Positions 36,325 through 46,015 of a stretch of 64,000 bases of DNA are shown one piece after another; the first letter of the stretch is position 1, and each line of letters begins with the position of its first letter. The translations under genes and the position numbers were made by a program. Source of the stretch: Pseudomonas sivasensis (GTDB taxonomy: Bacteria; Pseudomonadota; Gammaproteobacteria; Pseudomonadales; Pseudomonadaceae). Location: positions 541,853-605,852 of the forward strand of contig NZ_JAAOWU010000002.1 of NCBI RefSeq assembly GCF_013778505.1, in the 5' to 3' direction. The notes beneath the pieces were generated by a model. That model saw only the letters and a list, made by a program, of their open reading frames with translations. It had not been told where the DNA came from and did not search any database.

Positions 36325-39198
36325 CTAAGGATAATCTGCATTTTTCCGTAACAATTCTGCCAACCCGTCAGCCTGCATCGGCCGGCTGATCAAATACCCC
36401 TGCACTTCGTCGCAACGCTCCGCCCGCAGGAAATCCAGCTGCTGCTGATCTTCCACGCCTTCGGCCACGACCTTGAGCGCCAAGCCGTGGGCCATGGCGA
36501 TAATCGCTCGGGTGATGGCCGCATCCTCGCGCCCCTGTCCGAGCCCACGGATAAAGGTCTGGTCGATTTTCACGTAGTCCACAGGGATGCGCTTGAGGTA
36601 GCTGAGGGACGAGTAACCCGTGCCAAAGTCATCGATGGCAAGCTTCACCCCCAGGTCACGCAGTTGCTGGAAAGTGGCGATGATGTGTTCAACGCTGTCG
36701 AGCAGTTGGCTCTCAGTCAGTTCCAGCTCCAGGTATTGCGGGTCCAGGCCGGTTTCTTCCAATACTTGGCGCACCAGGCTGACCAGCTTGCCCTGGCGCA
36801 ATTGGTGAACCGAGAGATTCACCGACACCCGAATCGAAGCCAACCCCTGGCGCTGCCATTCACAGGCTTGCCAGCAAGCCTCGCGCAACACGAATTCGCC
36901 CAGCGGCACGATAAGGCCCGTTTCTTCGGCCAGGCCGATAAAGTCGCAGGGCGGCACCATGCCCCATTGTGGATGCTCCCAACGCACCAACGCTTCAGCA
37001 GCATTGAGCCTACCGGTGGCCAGGCACAGTTTCGGCTGGTAGAACACCGAAAGCTGGCGCTCCTCGATGGCTTTACGCAGATGGTTTTCCAACTGCAGGC
37101 GCTCAAGGGTGCTGCCTTGCAGGCTGTCGGTGTAGAACTGGAAGTTGTTGCCGCCCAGGTGCTTGGCGTGTTGCATGGCCATATTCGATTGGTTGACCAG
37201 CTCGGAAATTTCACGCGCATTGTCCGGCAGCAAACTCACGCCCATCGAAGCGCTAACCACCAGCTCATGCCCCTCCACCGTCACCGGCACTCGCAGCTTG
37301 GCCAGCAGCCGCGTGGCCACCCGCGCCAGGCTCGACAGGCTACCGTAGGCGTCGAACAAGACAGCGAACTCATCGCCGGACAGGCGCGCAATGGTGTCGG
37401 CTTCGGGCAAGGCGTTGATCAACCGGCGGGCCATCTTTTGCAGCAACTGATCGGCCACCTCATGGCCCAAGCTGTCATTGAGCAGCTTGAAGCGGTCCAG
37501 GTTGATATGCAGCAACGCCAGACTGCGCCCGCCCTGGCGCACGCGCTGGTGGGCTTCGCGCAGCCGTTCGCGGAACAGCGAGCGGTTGGCCAGTCCGGTC
37601 AATTCATCGTAGTGAGTGAGGTAGCGCATGCGCTCCTCGGACTCGCGCCGCGCCGACAGATCAGCGAAGAAGCCCACGATGTGACTGACTTTTCCACGAA
37701 CATCGCGCACAACATTTAATTGCAGCCACTGCGGGTAAAGCTCGCCGTTCTTGCGTGTTTCCACCAGTTCGCCCTGCCAGGTGCCGTGACTGAGCAAAGC
37801 TTGGCGGATCACCGGGAAGTGACGGCGGGCATCGCGGCTGCTGGGTAGCTCCACCACGTTGCGACCAAGCATGTCATCGATGTCAAAGCCGGTGACGCGA
37901 CTGAAGGCCTGGTTGACTGCGATCAGCGCGTAATCCGGGTCGAGGATCACGATGCCTTCGCTGGCGGCTTCGAACACCGTCGAGGCCAGCCGCTGTTGTT
38001 CTTCGAGCGCCTTGCCGGCACTGATGTCGCGCCGCGTACCGAGCATTCGAATCACTCGCCCGCTCGCAGCGCGCTCCACCGCGCGGCCACGGTCTTCGAT
38101 CCATACCCAGTGACCATCGCCATGGCGCACGCGGTATTCCACCTGGTAATCCTCGGTGCGCCCCTTGAGGTGCTCCACCAACGCGCGTTTGAGCAACGGT
38201 AAGTCATCCGGGTGCAAACGCGGTTTGAGGTGGCCGAGCATGGCCGTGACGTACTCCGGCTCCAGGCCGAATAGCTCTTTGAGCTGGGTGTGATGGACTT
38301 CGTCGGTTTGCAGGTTCCAGTCCCACAAGCCCAGTTCGCTGGCTTGCAACGCCATGGCCAGACGCGCTTCACTTTTATTCAGGGCCAGGCTGGCGACGTC
38401 CAACTCCTGACTACGTTGCGCCACACGGTCCTGCAGGCCGATCTGGGCTTCGCGCAGCTCTTGTTCGACCTGACGGCGCTGCTCGACTTCACGCACCAAA
38501 TCCTGATTCAACTGTTCGCTGCGCTGCTGCGCCTGCTGGAGATGCTCGATCAGCGCCTGGTTCTGGAAACGCCGCAGGAGTTCACGCTGGATCAGGCGGT
38601 TGACCTGCCAGGCCACCAGGTTCAGCGACACCAGCAGGATCAGGCCGAGCACACCCCAACCTTGTTGCTGCGGGCTACCATCCCATAACAGGTAGACAAT
38701 AGACGGCACCAGGCACGGCACAGCGAAGGATAGAAACGCCGGCAGGCTCACGGCGTAGGCCACGCTGGCCGATAATGTCGCCGCGCCGATCAGGCCGAAC
38801 ACCCAGGCTTGCTGCATGAAGCTGTTAACCGGCGCCAGGGCGATGGCCGCAGTGGCCAGCGTCAGGCCACTGACCGCCGAACCGAGCATGAACATGCGCC
38901 GCCACACCGGCTGCGCCTGTCGGCTGGGCATCGCCGAATCAAACGCCGCTACCTGGATCACGCGCATGGCCACCAGGGCGAGGAGCCACACCAGCCAGAT
39001 GCTGTCGAGCAGGTATTGTTTGGGGTTCCACAGCAGCCAGGCGCATACCAGGCCGTTCACCAACATTAATAGGGTCGGCAGCAGCGAACCTTGATACAAC
39101 AGGCGAGTGCGCTCGACCGCCATCTCAGTGGCGTAGTGTTTATGGATAACCTGCGCAGGCGCCATCGAGGGGCCAGGCAGGTCGGTGCTGAGGGTCAT
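36325..39198 (-). CDS. PAS-GGDEF-EAL c-di-GMP signalling protein
   Basis: A 957-residue membrane protein. About six helices (about 30-220) are followed by a coiled coil (about 225-290), two PAS domains (about 295-520), GGDEF (about 530-690) and EAL (about 700-950). The GGDEF site reads LSGDEFAV, a first-Gly-to-Ser change that may lower cyclase activity. The EAL site keeps EALVRW, DDFGTGYSSL and KIDQTFI, so phosphodiesterase activity is expected. The start at 39198 lacks a good ribosome site. uvrD lies divergently upstream. Confidence 0.92.
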   Translation of the reverse strand: MTLSTDLPGPSMAPAQVIHKHYATEMAVERTRLLYQGSLLPTLLMLVNGLVCAWLLWNPKQYLLDSIWLVWLLALVAMRVIQVAAFDSAMPSRQAQPVWRRMFMLGSAVSGLTLATAAIALAPVNSFMQQAWVFGLIGAATLSASVAYAVSLPAFLSFAVPCLVPSIVYLLWDGSPQQQGWGVLGLILLVSLNLVAWQVNRLIQRELLRRFQNQALIEHLQQAQQRSEQLNQDLVREVEQRRQVEQELREAQIGLQDRVAQRSQELDVASLALNKSEARLAMALQASELGLWDWNLQTDEVHHTQLKELFGLEPEYVTAMLGHLKPRLHPDDLPLLKRALVEHLKGRTEDYQVEYRVRHGDGHWVWIEDRGRAVERAASGRVIRMLGTRRDISAGKALEEQQRLASTVFEAASEGIVILDPDYALIAVNQAFSRVTGFDIDDMLGRNVVELPSSRDARRHFPVIRQALLSHGTWQGELVETRKNGELYPQWLQLNVVRDVRGKVSHIVGFFADLSARRESEERMRYLTHYDELTGLANRSLFRERLREAHQRVRQGGRSLALLHINLDRFKLLNDSLGHEVADQLLQKMARRLINALPEADTIARLSGDEFAVLFDAYGSLSSLARVATRLLAKLRVPVTVEGHELVVSASMGVSLLPDNAREISELVNQSNMAMQHAKHLGGNNFQFYTDSLQGSTLERLQLENHLRKAIEERQLSVFYQPKLCLATGRLNAAEALVRWEHPQWGMVPPCDFIGLAEETGLIVPLGEFVLREACWQACEWQRQGLASIRVSVNLSVHQLRQGKLVSLVRQVLEETGLDPQYLELELTESQLLDSVEHIIATFQQLRDLGVKLAIDDFGTGYSSLSYLKRIPVDYVKIDQTFIRGLGQGREDAAITRAIIAMAHGLALKVVAEGVEDQQQLDFLRAERCDEVQGYLISRPMQADGLAELLRKNADYP

Positions 39199-39477
39199 AG
39201 GCAGTGTTCTTATAATGGTGAGCCCGAAACGTGGACGGAGCATACACAAGCAAACGCTTGGGCCAAACTGCTCCACGTCATAAAAACTGCGTGGTTACAC
39301 GCCGCAAAGCTCGGTGCCAGACGGCTTCAGCGAGACCCGGCGCGGGCTGTGGGCATTGACCGACCGGTCATCACCCTGAGCAGAATATTGAGCCGGCCCG
39401 GATCACGTTGAATATTTTCCATCGACCACCCGGCATTGGGATTTGCCCGACTCCCCCCAGCACCCTAGAATGCGCCG

Positions 39478-41661
39478 ATGCGCGATGATCTCTCTCTTTT
39501 GCTGAACTCCCTCAACGATGCCCAACGCCAGGCCGTAGCGGCCCCCGTTGGCCGTCAGTTGGTCCTGGCCGGTGCTGGCTCCGGTAAAACCCGAGTGCTG
39601 GTGCACCGTATCGCCTGGTTGATCCAGGTCGAAAACGCGTCTCCGCACTCCATCCTGTCGGTGACGTTCACCAACAAGGCCGCTGCCGAGATGCGCCATC
39701 GCATCGAACAGTTGATGGGCATCAGCCCGGCCGGCATGTGGGTCGGCACCTTCCACGGCCTTGCGCACCGCCTGTTGCGGGCCCATTGGCAGGAAGCTGG
39801 CCTCGCCCAGACCTTCCAGATCCTTGACAGCGACGACCAGCAACGCCTGGTCAAGCGCGTGATCCGCGAACTCGGCCTCGACGAACAGCGTTGGCCCGTG
39901 CGCCAGGCGCAGTGGTTTATCAACGGCCAGAAAGACGAAGGCCTGCGCCCGCAACATATTCAAGCCAGCGGCGATCTTTTCCTGGCCACCATGCGCAGCA
40001 TTTATGAAGCCTATGAGGCTGCTTGCGCACGTGCCGGCGTGATCGACTTCTCCGAACTGCTGCTGCGCGCCCTCGACCTGTGGCGCGACAACCCCGGCTT
40101 GCTGGCCCATTACCAGAAACGCTTCCGCCACATTCTGGTGGATGAGTTCCAGGACACCAACGCCGTGCAGTACGCCTGGTTGCGCCTGCTGGCCAAGGGC
40201 GGCGACAGCCTGATGGTAGTGGGTGACGACGACCAGTCCATCTACGGCTGGCGTGGCGCGAAAATCGAGAACATCTACCAGTATTCCGAAGACTTCCCGG
40301 ACGCGGTCACCATCCGTCTGGAGCAGAACTACCGTTCTACCGCTGGCATCCTCAAGGCCGCCAACGCCTTGATCGCCAACAATACCGGACGCCTGGGCAA
40401 AGAGCTGTGGACCGACGGCGGCGAAGGCGAAGCGATCAACCTGTACGCAGCCTTCAACGAGCACGATGAAGCGCGCTATGTGGTGGAAACCATTGAAAGC
40501 GCCCTGAAAACCGGCCTGGCACGTAGCGATATCGCGATTCTGTACCGCTCCAACGCCCAATCGCGGGTATTGGAAGAAGCCTTGCTGCGCGAACGCATCC
40601 CGTACCGCATCTATGGCGGTCAGCGCTTCTTCGAGCGTGCGGAAATCAAGAACGCCATGGCCTACCTGCGCTTGCTGGAAGGTCGCGGCAATGATGCGGC
40701 GCTGGAGCGGGTGATCAATATCCCGGCCCGCGGTATCGGCGAAAAAACCGTCGAAGCAATCCGCGACCACGCGCGCCACGCCGACGTGTCGATGTGGGAA
40801 GCCATGCGCTTGCTGATCGCCAACAAAGGCCTGACCGGGCGGGCAGCAGGTGCGCTGGGCGTGTTTGTAGAGCTGATCGAGAATCTGGCCGCCAAGTGCC
40901 TGGAAATGCCCCTGCACTTGATGACCCAGACCGTGATCGAGCAGTCCGGACTGATCGCCTATCACGAAGCGGAAAAAGGCGAAAAAGGCCAGGCCCGAGT
41001 AGAAAACCTTGAGGAACTGGTCAGCGCCGCCCGCGCGTTCGAAAACACCGAGGAAGACGAAGAGCTGACCCCACTCGCCGCATTCCTCGGACACGCCTCG
41101 CTGGAAGCCGGTGATACCCAGGCCGATGAGCATGAAGACAGCATCCAGCTGATGACCTTGCACAGCGCCAAGGGCCTGGAATTCCCGTACGTGTTCCTGG
41201 TGGGCATGGAAGAAGGCCTGTTCCCCCACAAGATGAGTCTGGAAGAGCCCGGCCGTCTTGAAGAAGAACGTCGCCTGGCCTACGTGGGTATCACTCGGGC
41301 GATGCAGAACCTGGTCATGACTTACGCCGAGACCCGACGCCTGTACGGCAGCGAGACCTACAACAAGGTGTCGCGCTTCGTACGTGAAGTACCGAAGGGC
41401 CTGATTCAGGAAGTTCGCCTGTCCAACAGCGTCAGCCGCCCGTTCGGTGGCGGCCAACAGCAGAACTCCAGCAGTATGTTTGCCGGTTCCGAGATTCCGG
41501 AAACTCCGTTCAGCTTGGGCCAGCAGGTCAGGCATGCGGTCTTCGGTGAGGGCGTGATCCTCAATTTCGAAGGCGCTGGCGCCCAGGCACGAGTGCAGGT
41601 GAACTTCGCCGAAGGCAGCAAATGGCTGATGATGGGTTACGCGAAGCTCGAAGCAGTCTGA
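39478..41661 (+). CDS. uvrD: DNA helicase II UvrD
   Basis: Superfamily 1 3'-5' helicase for excision and mismatch repair. The 727 residues contain Walker A AGAGSGKT (about 31-38), the Ia motif TFTNKAAAEMR, motif II VDEFQDTN (about 221-228), motif III GDDDQSIYGWRGA (about 247-259) and motif VI near VGITRAMQNL (about 602-611). The C-terminus has the Tudor-like UvrD tail (VRHAVFGEGVILNFEGAG). Length and order are normal. A very long antisense frame covers it but is only a shadow. Confidence 0.97.
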   Translation: MRDDLSLLLNSLNDAQRQAVAAPVGRQLVLAGAGSGKTRVLVHRIAWLIQVENASPHSILSVTFTNKAAAEMRHRIEQLMGISPAGMWVGTFHGLAHRLLRAHWQEAGLAQTFQILDSDDQQRLVKRVIRELGLDEQRWPVRQAQWFINGQKDEGLRPQHIQASGDLFLATMRSIYEAYEAACARAGVIDFSELLLRALDLWRDNPGLLAHYQKRFRHILVDEFQDTNAVQYAWLRLLAKGGDSLMVVGDDDQSIYGWRGAKIENIYQYSEDFPDAVTIRLEQNYRSTAGILKAANALIANNTGRLGKELWTDGGEGEAINLYAAFNEHDEARYVVETIESALKTGLARSDIAILYRSNAQSRVLEEALLRERIPYRIYGGQRFFERAEIKNAMAYLRLLEGRGNDAALERVINIPARGIGEKTVEAIRDHARHADVSMWEAMRLLIANKGLTGRAAGALGVFVELIENLAAKCLEMPLHLMTQTVIEQSGLIAYHEAEKGEKGQARVENLEELVSAARAFENTEEDEELTPLAAFLGHASLEAGDTQADEHEDSIQLMTLHSAKGLEFPYVFLVGMEEGLFPHKMSLEEPGRLEEERRLAYVGITRAMQNLVMTYAETRRLYGSETYNKVSRFVREVPKGLIQEVRLSNSVSRPFGGGQQQNSSSMFAGSEIPETPFSLGQQVRHAVFGEGVILNFEGAGAQARVQVNFAEGSKWLMMGYAKLEAV

Positions 41662-41683
41662 AACATTTACCTACATGAAGCTT

Positions 41684-41720
41684 ATTGGCCCGCCCTTGTA
41701 TTCAACGAGCGCGGGCCAAT
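41684..41720 (+). terminator. Hairpin downstream of uvrD
   Basis: ATTGGCCCGC and GCGGGCCAAT form a perfect ten-pair stem with a 17-base loop, 22 bp after the uvrD stop. No T-tract follows, so it is a weak or Rho-assisted terminator. Confidence 0.4.
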
Positions 41721-41850
41721 ATCAGTAATCAGTCCTACAGATCCTTCGGAATCGGTCTTACGCAAAAGCCCGAAACATTATGCCGCTAGCCACTGCCACT
41801 ACACCTGTGCAACATGGCGCGCGTGCAATCCACAAATGGGAATTCCCTTT

Positions 41851-42720
41851 ATGAAACGTTTTCTTAGCATCGCCATGGCGTTGTGCATCGGCCTGACGAT
41901 GAGCCTCGACGCCAACGCCAAACGCTTCGGTGGCGGCAAAAGCTCGGGTGCGGCACCGACTCACCAGACCAGCCAAATGGCTCCATCCGCCGGTGCAGGC
42001 GGTGCTGCCGCTTCCGCAGGCGCAGCCGGTGCTGCTGGCGCCGCAGCCAAGGCTGGCGGTGCTTCACGCTGGCTTGGCCCTCTGGCCGGTATAGCGGCCG
42101 GTGGCCTGCTCGCCTCCATGTTCATGGGCGGCGGCTTCGAGGGCATGCAGATCTTCGACATCCTGATAATGGCCGTCATCGCCTTCCTGGTCTTCCGCTT
42201 TATCGCCGCCCGTCGCCGCAAGCAGCAGGAGCACCTGGCTCCAGCCGGCGCGCCAATGCAGCGTGAAGTGTTCGAGCAGAAACCAGCCATGGGCTCGATC
42301 TTTGGTGGTTCGGCAGCGCCTGCTGCGGCCCGTCCGGTGATCAACGCACCGGCCTGGTTCAATGAAGAGCGCTTCGTCGAAGCGGCCCGCAGCCACTTCC
42401 AGTCCCTGCAGCAACACTGGGACGCCAACGAAATGGACAAGATCGCCGAGTTCGTGACCCCGCAACTGCTGGAGTTCCTCAAACGCGAACGTGCCGAGAT
42501 CGGCGACGCGTTCCAGTCGACCTACATTGACGACCTGCGCGTTCAGTTGGACGGTGTGGATGATCGCGCCGACAAGACCATCGCTACCCTGACCTTCAGC
42601 GGTGTGTCGAAGACCTCGCGTTTCGACCAGGGCGAAGTGTTCAGCGAAAGCTGGAACATGGAACGCCCTCAAGGCGAGAACCAGCCATGGCTGGTCGCCG
42701 GTATTCGCCAAAACGGCTGA
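41851..42720 (+). CDS. Tim44 domain-containing protein
   Basis: A 289-residue protein. A signal or anchor segment (MKRFLSIAMALCIGLTMSLDANA) is followed by an Ala/Gly-rich stretch (about 30-70), two membrane segments (about 80-120: GPLAGIAAGGLLASMFMGGG, DILIMAVIAFLVFRFIAA), then a C-terminal Tim44-like domain (about 155-289). The start at 41851 follows GGGAATT. In pseudomonads the family is common and has no clear role, though membrane-anchoring of partner proteins is suggested by Tim44. Confidence 0.88.
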   Translation: MKRFLSIAMALCIGLTMSLDANAKRFGGGKSSGAAPTHQTSQMAPSAGAGGAAASAGAAGAAGAAAKAGGASRWLGPLAGIAAGGLLASMFMGGGFEGMQIFDILIMAVIAFLVFRFIAARRRKQQEHLAPAGAPMQREVFEQKPAMGSIFGGSAAPAAARPVINAPAWFNEERFVEAARSHFQSLQQHWDANEMDKIAEFVTPQLLEFLKRERAEIGDAFQSTYIDDLRVQLDGVDDRADKTIATLTFSGVSKTSRFDQGEVFSESWNMERPQGENQPWLVAGIRQNG

Positions 42721-42750
42721 TACCCACGCGCTTGAGCACGCCGTAACGAA

Positions 42751-42782
42751 AAACCCCGGACATGTCTCATGTCCGGGGTTTT
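42751..42782 (+). terminator. Rho-independent terminator after the Tim44 gene
   Basis: AAACCCCGGACATG and CATGTCCGGGGTTT form a perfect 14-pair stem with a three-base loop and a short T-run; flanking A-tract makes it bidirectional. Confidence 0.88.
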
Positions 42783-42863
42783 CTATTTCACGGTTGCACT
42801 TATAGCGAGCTACTGTATAAAACGCCCCTATAAACCGCGCCATCTAGCAAGAGGATCCCGGCC

Positions 42864-43271
42864 GTGGAAGAAATCATCGAACAATTGCGTGAAGCCAACG
42901 AACCGGTCCCGGTTCCTCTGGAACTGCCTGACGAAGATCAACTGGTGGAAATCGAAGAACAACTGTTCATCGACATCCCGTTTGTCTTCCGTGAATTCCT
43001 GCTGACCGTCAGCGATGTGGTGTACGGCAGCCTGGAACCGGTGACCGTCACCGACCCGCAATCCCACACGTACCTGCCGGATGTGGCAGCCAACGCCTGG
43101 GATGCCGGCGTTGACCGCAGCATGATCCCGATCTGCCAGGACGGCGACGACTACTACTGCGTTGAAGAAGACGGCACCGTGGTGCTGTGGTCCGGCGAAG
43201 AAGAACTCGTCACCGAAGAAACGTGGGAATCGGTGTGGCACTGGGCGCGGGATGTTTGGCTGGAAAGCTGA
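42864..43271 (+). CDS. SMI1/KNR4 (SUKH) family protein
   Basis: A 135-residue very acidic protein. LFIDIPFVFREFLLTVSD (about 34-51) is the SUKH core helix, followed by the DVAANAWDAGVDRSMIPICQDGDDYYCV segment (about 74-101) and a Trp-rich C-terminus. The start is GTG with AGAGG 10 bp upstream. The SUKH family includes toxin immunity proteins, but there is no toxin next to this one, and the gene appears in a housekeeping setting, so an ordinary cellular role is as likely. Confidence 0.75.
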   Translation: MEEIIEQLREANEPVPVPLELPDEDQLVEIEEQLFIDIPFVFREFLLTVSDVVYGSLEPVTVTDPQSHTYLPDVAANAWDAGVDRSMIPICQDGDDYYCVEEDGTVVLWSGEEELVTEETWESVWHWARDVWLES

Positions 43272-43298
43272 GTCCTGTCACCCGTGGCGGACCGGTTT

Positions 43299-43326
43299 TT
43301 GTGGCGAGCAAGCTCGCTCGCCACAA
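43299..43326. repeat. REP-like palindrome
   Basis: TTGTGGCGAGC and GCTCGCCACAA form an 11-pair stem between the convergent SUKH and Kef genes. Same class as the palindrome at 3295. Confidence 0.65.
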
Positions 43327-43345
43327 GCGAATGCACCGCAGCACC

Positions 43346-45109
43346 TTAGTGCTCCGACGTGTCCTTGTGATTGTCCAGAGTCTCCAGCAAGGCCACCTGC
43401 ATCCGCGTATGCACGCGAATGAACCAGCGCCACAGAACGGCCGCTACCGCCGCCGCGACTACTGCAATCAGCACCAGCAACTTGTTGGTCGGCAAAATGC
43501 TGGCCGACAAGGCTGCCAATAGCAGAAAGATCACCAGCAACGACAGAATCGGGATCAGCTCCGAGATTACCCTTCGCACGCGCTGGGTATGTCGCCCGGC
43601 CATTTCCGGCTTCACGCTCATTTCCGCCAGCAGCATCGACAGCGCCTTGAGCTTGCGGTAAGCCGCTATCAAGAACGGCAGCGACAACAACAACGCCCCT
43701 CCCCAGATCAACGCCTTCTGCCAGCTCGGATCACTGATCCAACCCTCCAGATACCCACCAATGCGCACCGCAAAAAAGCTGCCAGCGAAGAAGATCGCGA
43801 TCACCAGCGCGAGGTTCACCCCTACTTGCAGGATGATCTTGCGGATCATCGACGCTAGCATCGCGCCCTCGCCCTGAGGCTGAATGCTGCGCAACCACTC
43901 GCCGTACATCCCGAAGACCCGACTCATGCGCTTGGGCATCACTGCCGCAATCTTCAGCGACAGGGGATCAGCACCGCGAATCAGGTAGGGGGTGAGCAGT
44001 GTAGTGATCGCCGAAACCGCCACCGCCACCGGATACAGGAAGTCGCTGGTTACCTGCAAGGTCATGCCCAGCGCGGCGATAATGAAGGAAAACTCGCCAA
44101 TCTGTGACAGCCCCATGCCCACGCGCAGTGAGGTGCGGCCGTCATTACCGGCGATAAATGCGCCCAGGCCGCAGGACAGCATCTTGCCCAGCACCACGGC
44201 CACGGTGATTACCGCGATTGGCCAGGCATATTGCAGCAGGATCTGCGGGTCAATCATCAAGCCAATCGCCACAAAAAAGATGGCGCTGAACATGTCGCGA
44301 ACCGGCTCGATCAGGCGTTCTATCTTAATCAACTGCTTGGACTCGGCCATGATCGCGCCGATCAGGAAAGCCCCCAGCACCATGCTGTATTCCAGCTTGA
44401 CCACCAGCAGGCAAAAGCCGAAGCACAGGCCCAATACGGTGATCAGCAGCATCTCATTGCTTTCGAACTTAGCTACGTAAGCCAGCAGACGCGGCACCAG
44501 CAAGATGCCAATCACCAAGGCGACGATCATGAACAGCGAGAGCTTGCCGACGGTGGAGAACACCTCGCCGGAGCTCACGGTGCCGCTGACGGCGATGCTC
44601 GACAGCAAGGCGATGATGCCGATGCCAAGGATGTCTTCAACGATCAACACGCCGAAAATCAGCTGGGCAAAACGCTGGTTCTTCATTTTCAGGTCATTGA
44701 GGGCCTTGACGATGATGGTGGTCGAGGAAATCGCCAGGATCGCGCCGAGGAAGAGTGAGTCCATGGTGTTCCAGTCGAACCAGCGGCCGATTTCGTAGCC
44801 GATCCAGATCATCAGGATGATTTCCAGGAAGGCTGCGATAAACGCCGTCGCGCCCACCTTGAACAACTTGCGCAGGCTGAACTCCAGGCCCAGGCAGAAC
44901 ATCAGGAAGATCACCCCTAGCTCGGCGAGGGTCTTGATGGTGTCTTCGTCGTGGATCAGACCGAACGGCGGCGTGTGGGGGCCGATGATGAAGCCGGCGA
45001 CGATGTAACCCAGCACCACCGGCTGCTTGAGGCGGTGAAACAGGATGGTGACCACCCCTGCCACCAGCATGATCACGGCCAAGTCCTGGATAAAGCTGAT
45101 GGCGTGCAT
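43346..45109 (-). CDS. Kef-type cation:proton antiporter (CPA2)
   Basis: A 587-residue CPA2 antiporter. The start (MHAISFIQDLAVIML) has AAGGAG upstream. About twelve helices hold the family motifs GYIVAGFIIGPHTPPFGLI, GVIFLMFCLGLEFSLRKLF and FGVLIVEDILGIGIIALLSS (about 137-156). The C-terminus has further helices but no RCK nucleotide-binding domain, so it is not regulated like E. coli KefB/KefC. The likely substrate is K+ or Na+. Confidence 0.88.
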   Translation of the reverse strand: MHAISFIQDLAVIMLVAGVVTILFHRLKQPVVLGYIVAGFIIGPHTPPFGLIHDEDTIKTLAELGVIFLMFCLGLEFSLRKLFKVGATAFIAAFLEIILMIWIGYEIGRWFDWNTMDSLFLGAILAISSTTIIVKALNDLKMKNQRFAQLIFGVLIVEDILGIGIIALLSSIAVSGTVSSGEVFSTVGKLSLFMIVALVIGILLVPRLLAYVAKFESNEMLLITVLGLCFGFCLLVVKLEYSMVLGAFLIGAIMAESKQLIKIERLIEPVRDMFSAIFFVAIGLMIDPQILLQYAWPIAVITVAVVLGKMLSCGLGAFIAGNDGRTSLRVGMGLSQIGEFSFIIAALGMTLQVTSDFLYPVAVAVSAITTLLTPYLIRGADPLSLKIAAVMPKRMSRVFGMYGEWLRSIQPQGEGAMLASMIRKIILQVGVNLALVIAIFFAGSFFAVRIGGYLEGWISDPSWQKALIWGGALLLSLPFLIAAYRKLKALSMLLAEMSVKPEMAGRHTQRVRRVISELIPILSLLVIFLLLAALSASILPTNKLLVLIAVVAAAVAAVLWRWFIRVHTRMQVALLETLDNHKDTSEH

Positions 45110-45400
45110 GGCGAGGGGCTCCTTGAGGGTACTGGCGCTTTTCCCACTTCCGCCCACGCACATGAAAATGCGCAAAGTGCGGAAGGAAAAGTCTGCCTTG
45201 ATCGTAAGAAATGCCCTGACATGGGCTTTTGAAGGTTAACACCGCGACTTCCAGCAGAAAGCCGGTGCAATATATGGAAACAGATCGGTGCAGGCGTGAC
45301 GGCAAGCCGCCCACCGGCGTCCCGTAAGGGATGGCGCTGCAAAGATTCCAGCACCCGCAGAGGTGCACCCCAACCAATGCCTACAACCCGTGAGTGTGTT
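45110..45400 (+). other. Intergenic region with structured leader potential
   Basis: About 290 bp between divergent genes. It holds a GCCC/GGGC hairpin near 45212. A long-range pairing GCCGGTG (near 45263) with CACCGGC (near 45319) encloses smaller pairings such as CCC-gtaa-GGG. It could be the 5' leader of the thioesterase mRNA. It matched no riboswitch class I know. Confidence 0.25.
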
Positions 45401-45886
45401 ATGGAACCCGGAAACGCCCAGCTGTCGATGACGGTATTGATGACCCCTGACATGGCCAACTTCTCAGGCAATGTCCACGGCGGCACCCTGCTCAAGTACC
45501 TCGACGAAGTGGCCTACGCCTGTGCGAGCCGTTATGCCGGTCGCTATGTGGTGACGTTGTCGGTGGATCAGGTGATTTTTCGCGAACCGATCCATGTCGG
45601 CGAATTGGTGACGTTCCTTGCATCGGTCAACTACACCGGCAATACGTCGATGGAAGTGGGCATCAAGGTGGTGACCGAGAACATCCGCGAGCGCTCGGTG
45701 CGTCATACCAACAGCTGCTTCTTCACCATGGTGGCCGTGGACGACCAGCGTAAACCCGCTGCCGTACCACCGCTGCAACCCCATAACAGTGAAGACAAGC
45801 GCCGGTTCGTGCAGGCCCAGCAACGCCGGCAGATTCGCCAGGAGCTGGAGAAGCGCTACCAGGAAATCAAGGCAGACGCGCTGTAA
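45401..45886 (+). CDS. Acyl-CoA thioesterase, hot-dog fold (second)
   Basis: A 161-residue protein of the acyl-CoA hydrolase family. The hot-dog signature NFSGNVHGGTLLKYLDEVAYACASRYAG (about 20-47) is followed by VVTLSVDQVIFREPIHVG. A charged C-terminal tail (QQRRQIRQELEKRYQEIKADAL) is extra relative to YciA. It differs clearly from the first thioesterase at 5042. Start at 45401 (ATGGAACCCG) fits the homologous region; ATG at 45377 is an alternative. Confidence 0.88.
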   Translation: MEPGNAQLSMTVLMTPDMANFSGNVHGGTLLKYLDEVAYACASRYAGRYVVTLSVDQVIFREPIHVGELVTFLASVNYTGNTSMEVGIKVVTENIRERSVRHTNSCFFTMVAVDDQRKPAAVPPLQPHNSEDKRRFVQAQQRRQIRQELEKRYQEIKADAL

Positions 45887-45911
45887 GTCCCAAGCCGCAA
45901 ACCCGATCAAA

Positions 45912-46002
45912 AATGTGGGGGGGCTTGCCCCCGATTGCAGTGGGTCAGCCATTACTTAGGTAGCTGATACACCGCCATCGGGAGCAAGCCCCCTCCTACA
46001 TT
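45912..46002. repeat. REPIN doublet 4 (diverged)
   Basis: AATGTGGGGGGGCTTGCCCCCGATTGC and an inverted ATCGGGAGCAAGCCCCCTCCTACATT arm. The arms differ from each other more than in the other doublets, so this copy is decaying. Confidence 0.85.
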
Positions 46003-46015
46003 GGGTGTTGTGTAC

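Noticed and set aside
39403..41535. 710-residue open frame on the minus strand opposite uvrD
   Set aside because: It is an antisense shadow caused by GC-rich codon bias; uvrD on the plus strand has all helicase motifs.
42864..43271. Immunity gene of a contact-dependent toxin system
   Set aside because: No toxin, secretion or delivery gene is nearby.
45110..45400. Cobalamin or TPP riboswitch
   Set aside because: Neither set of conserved boxes is present.
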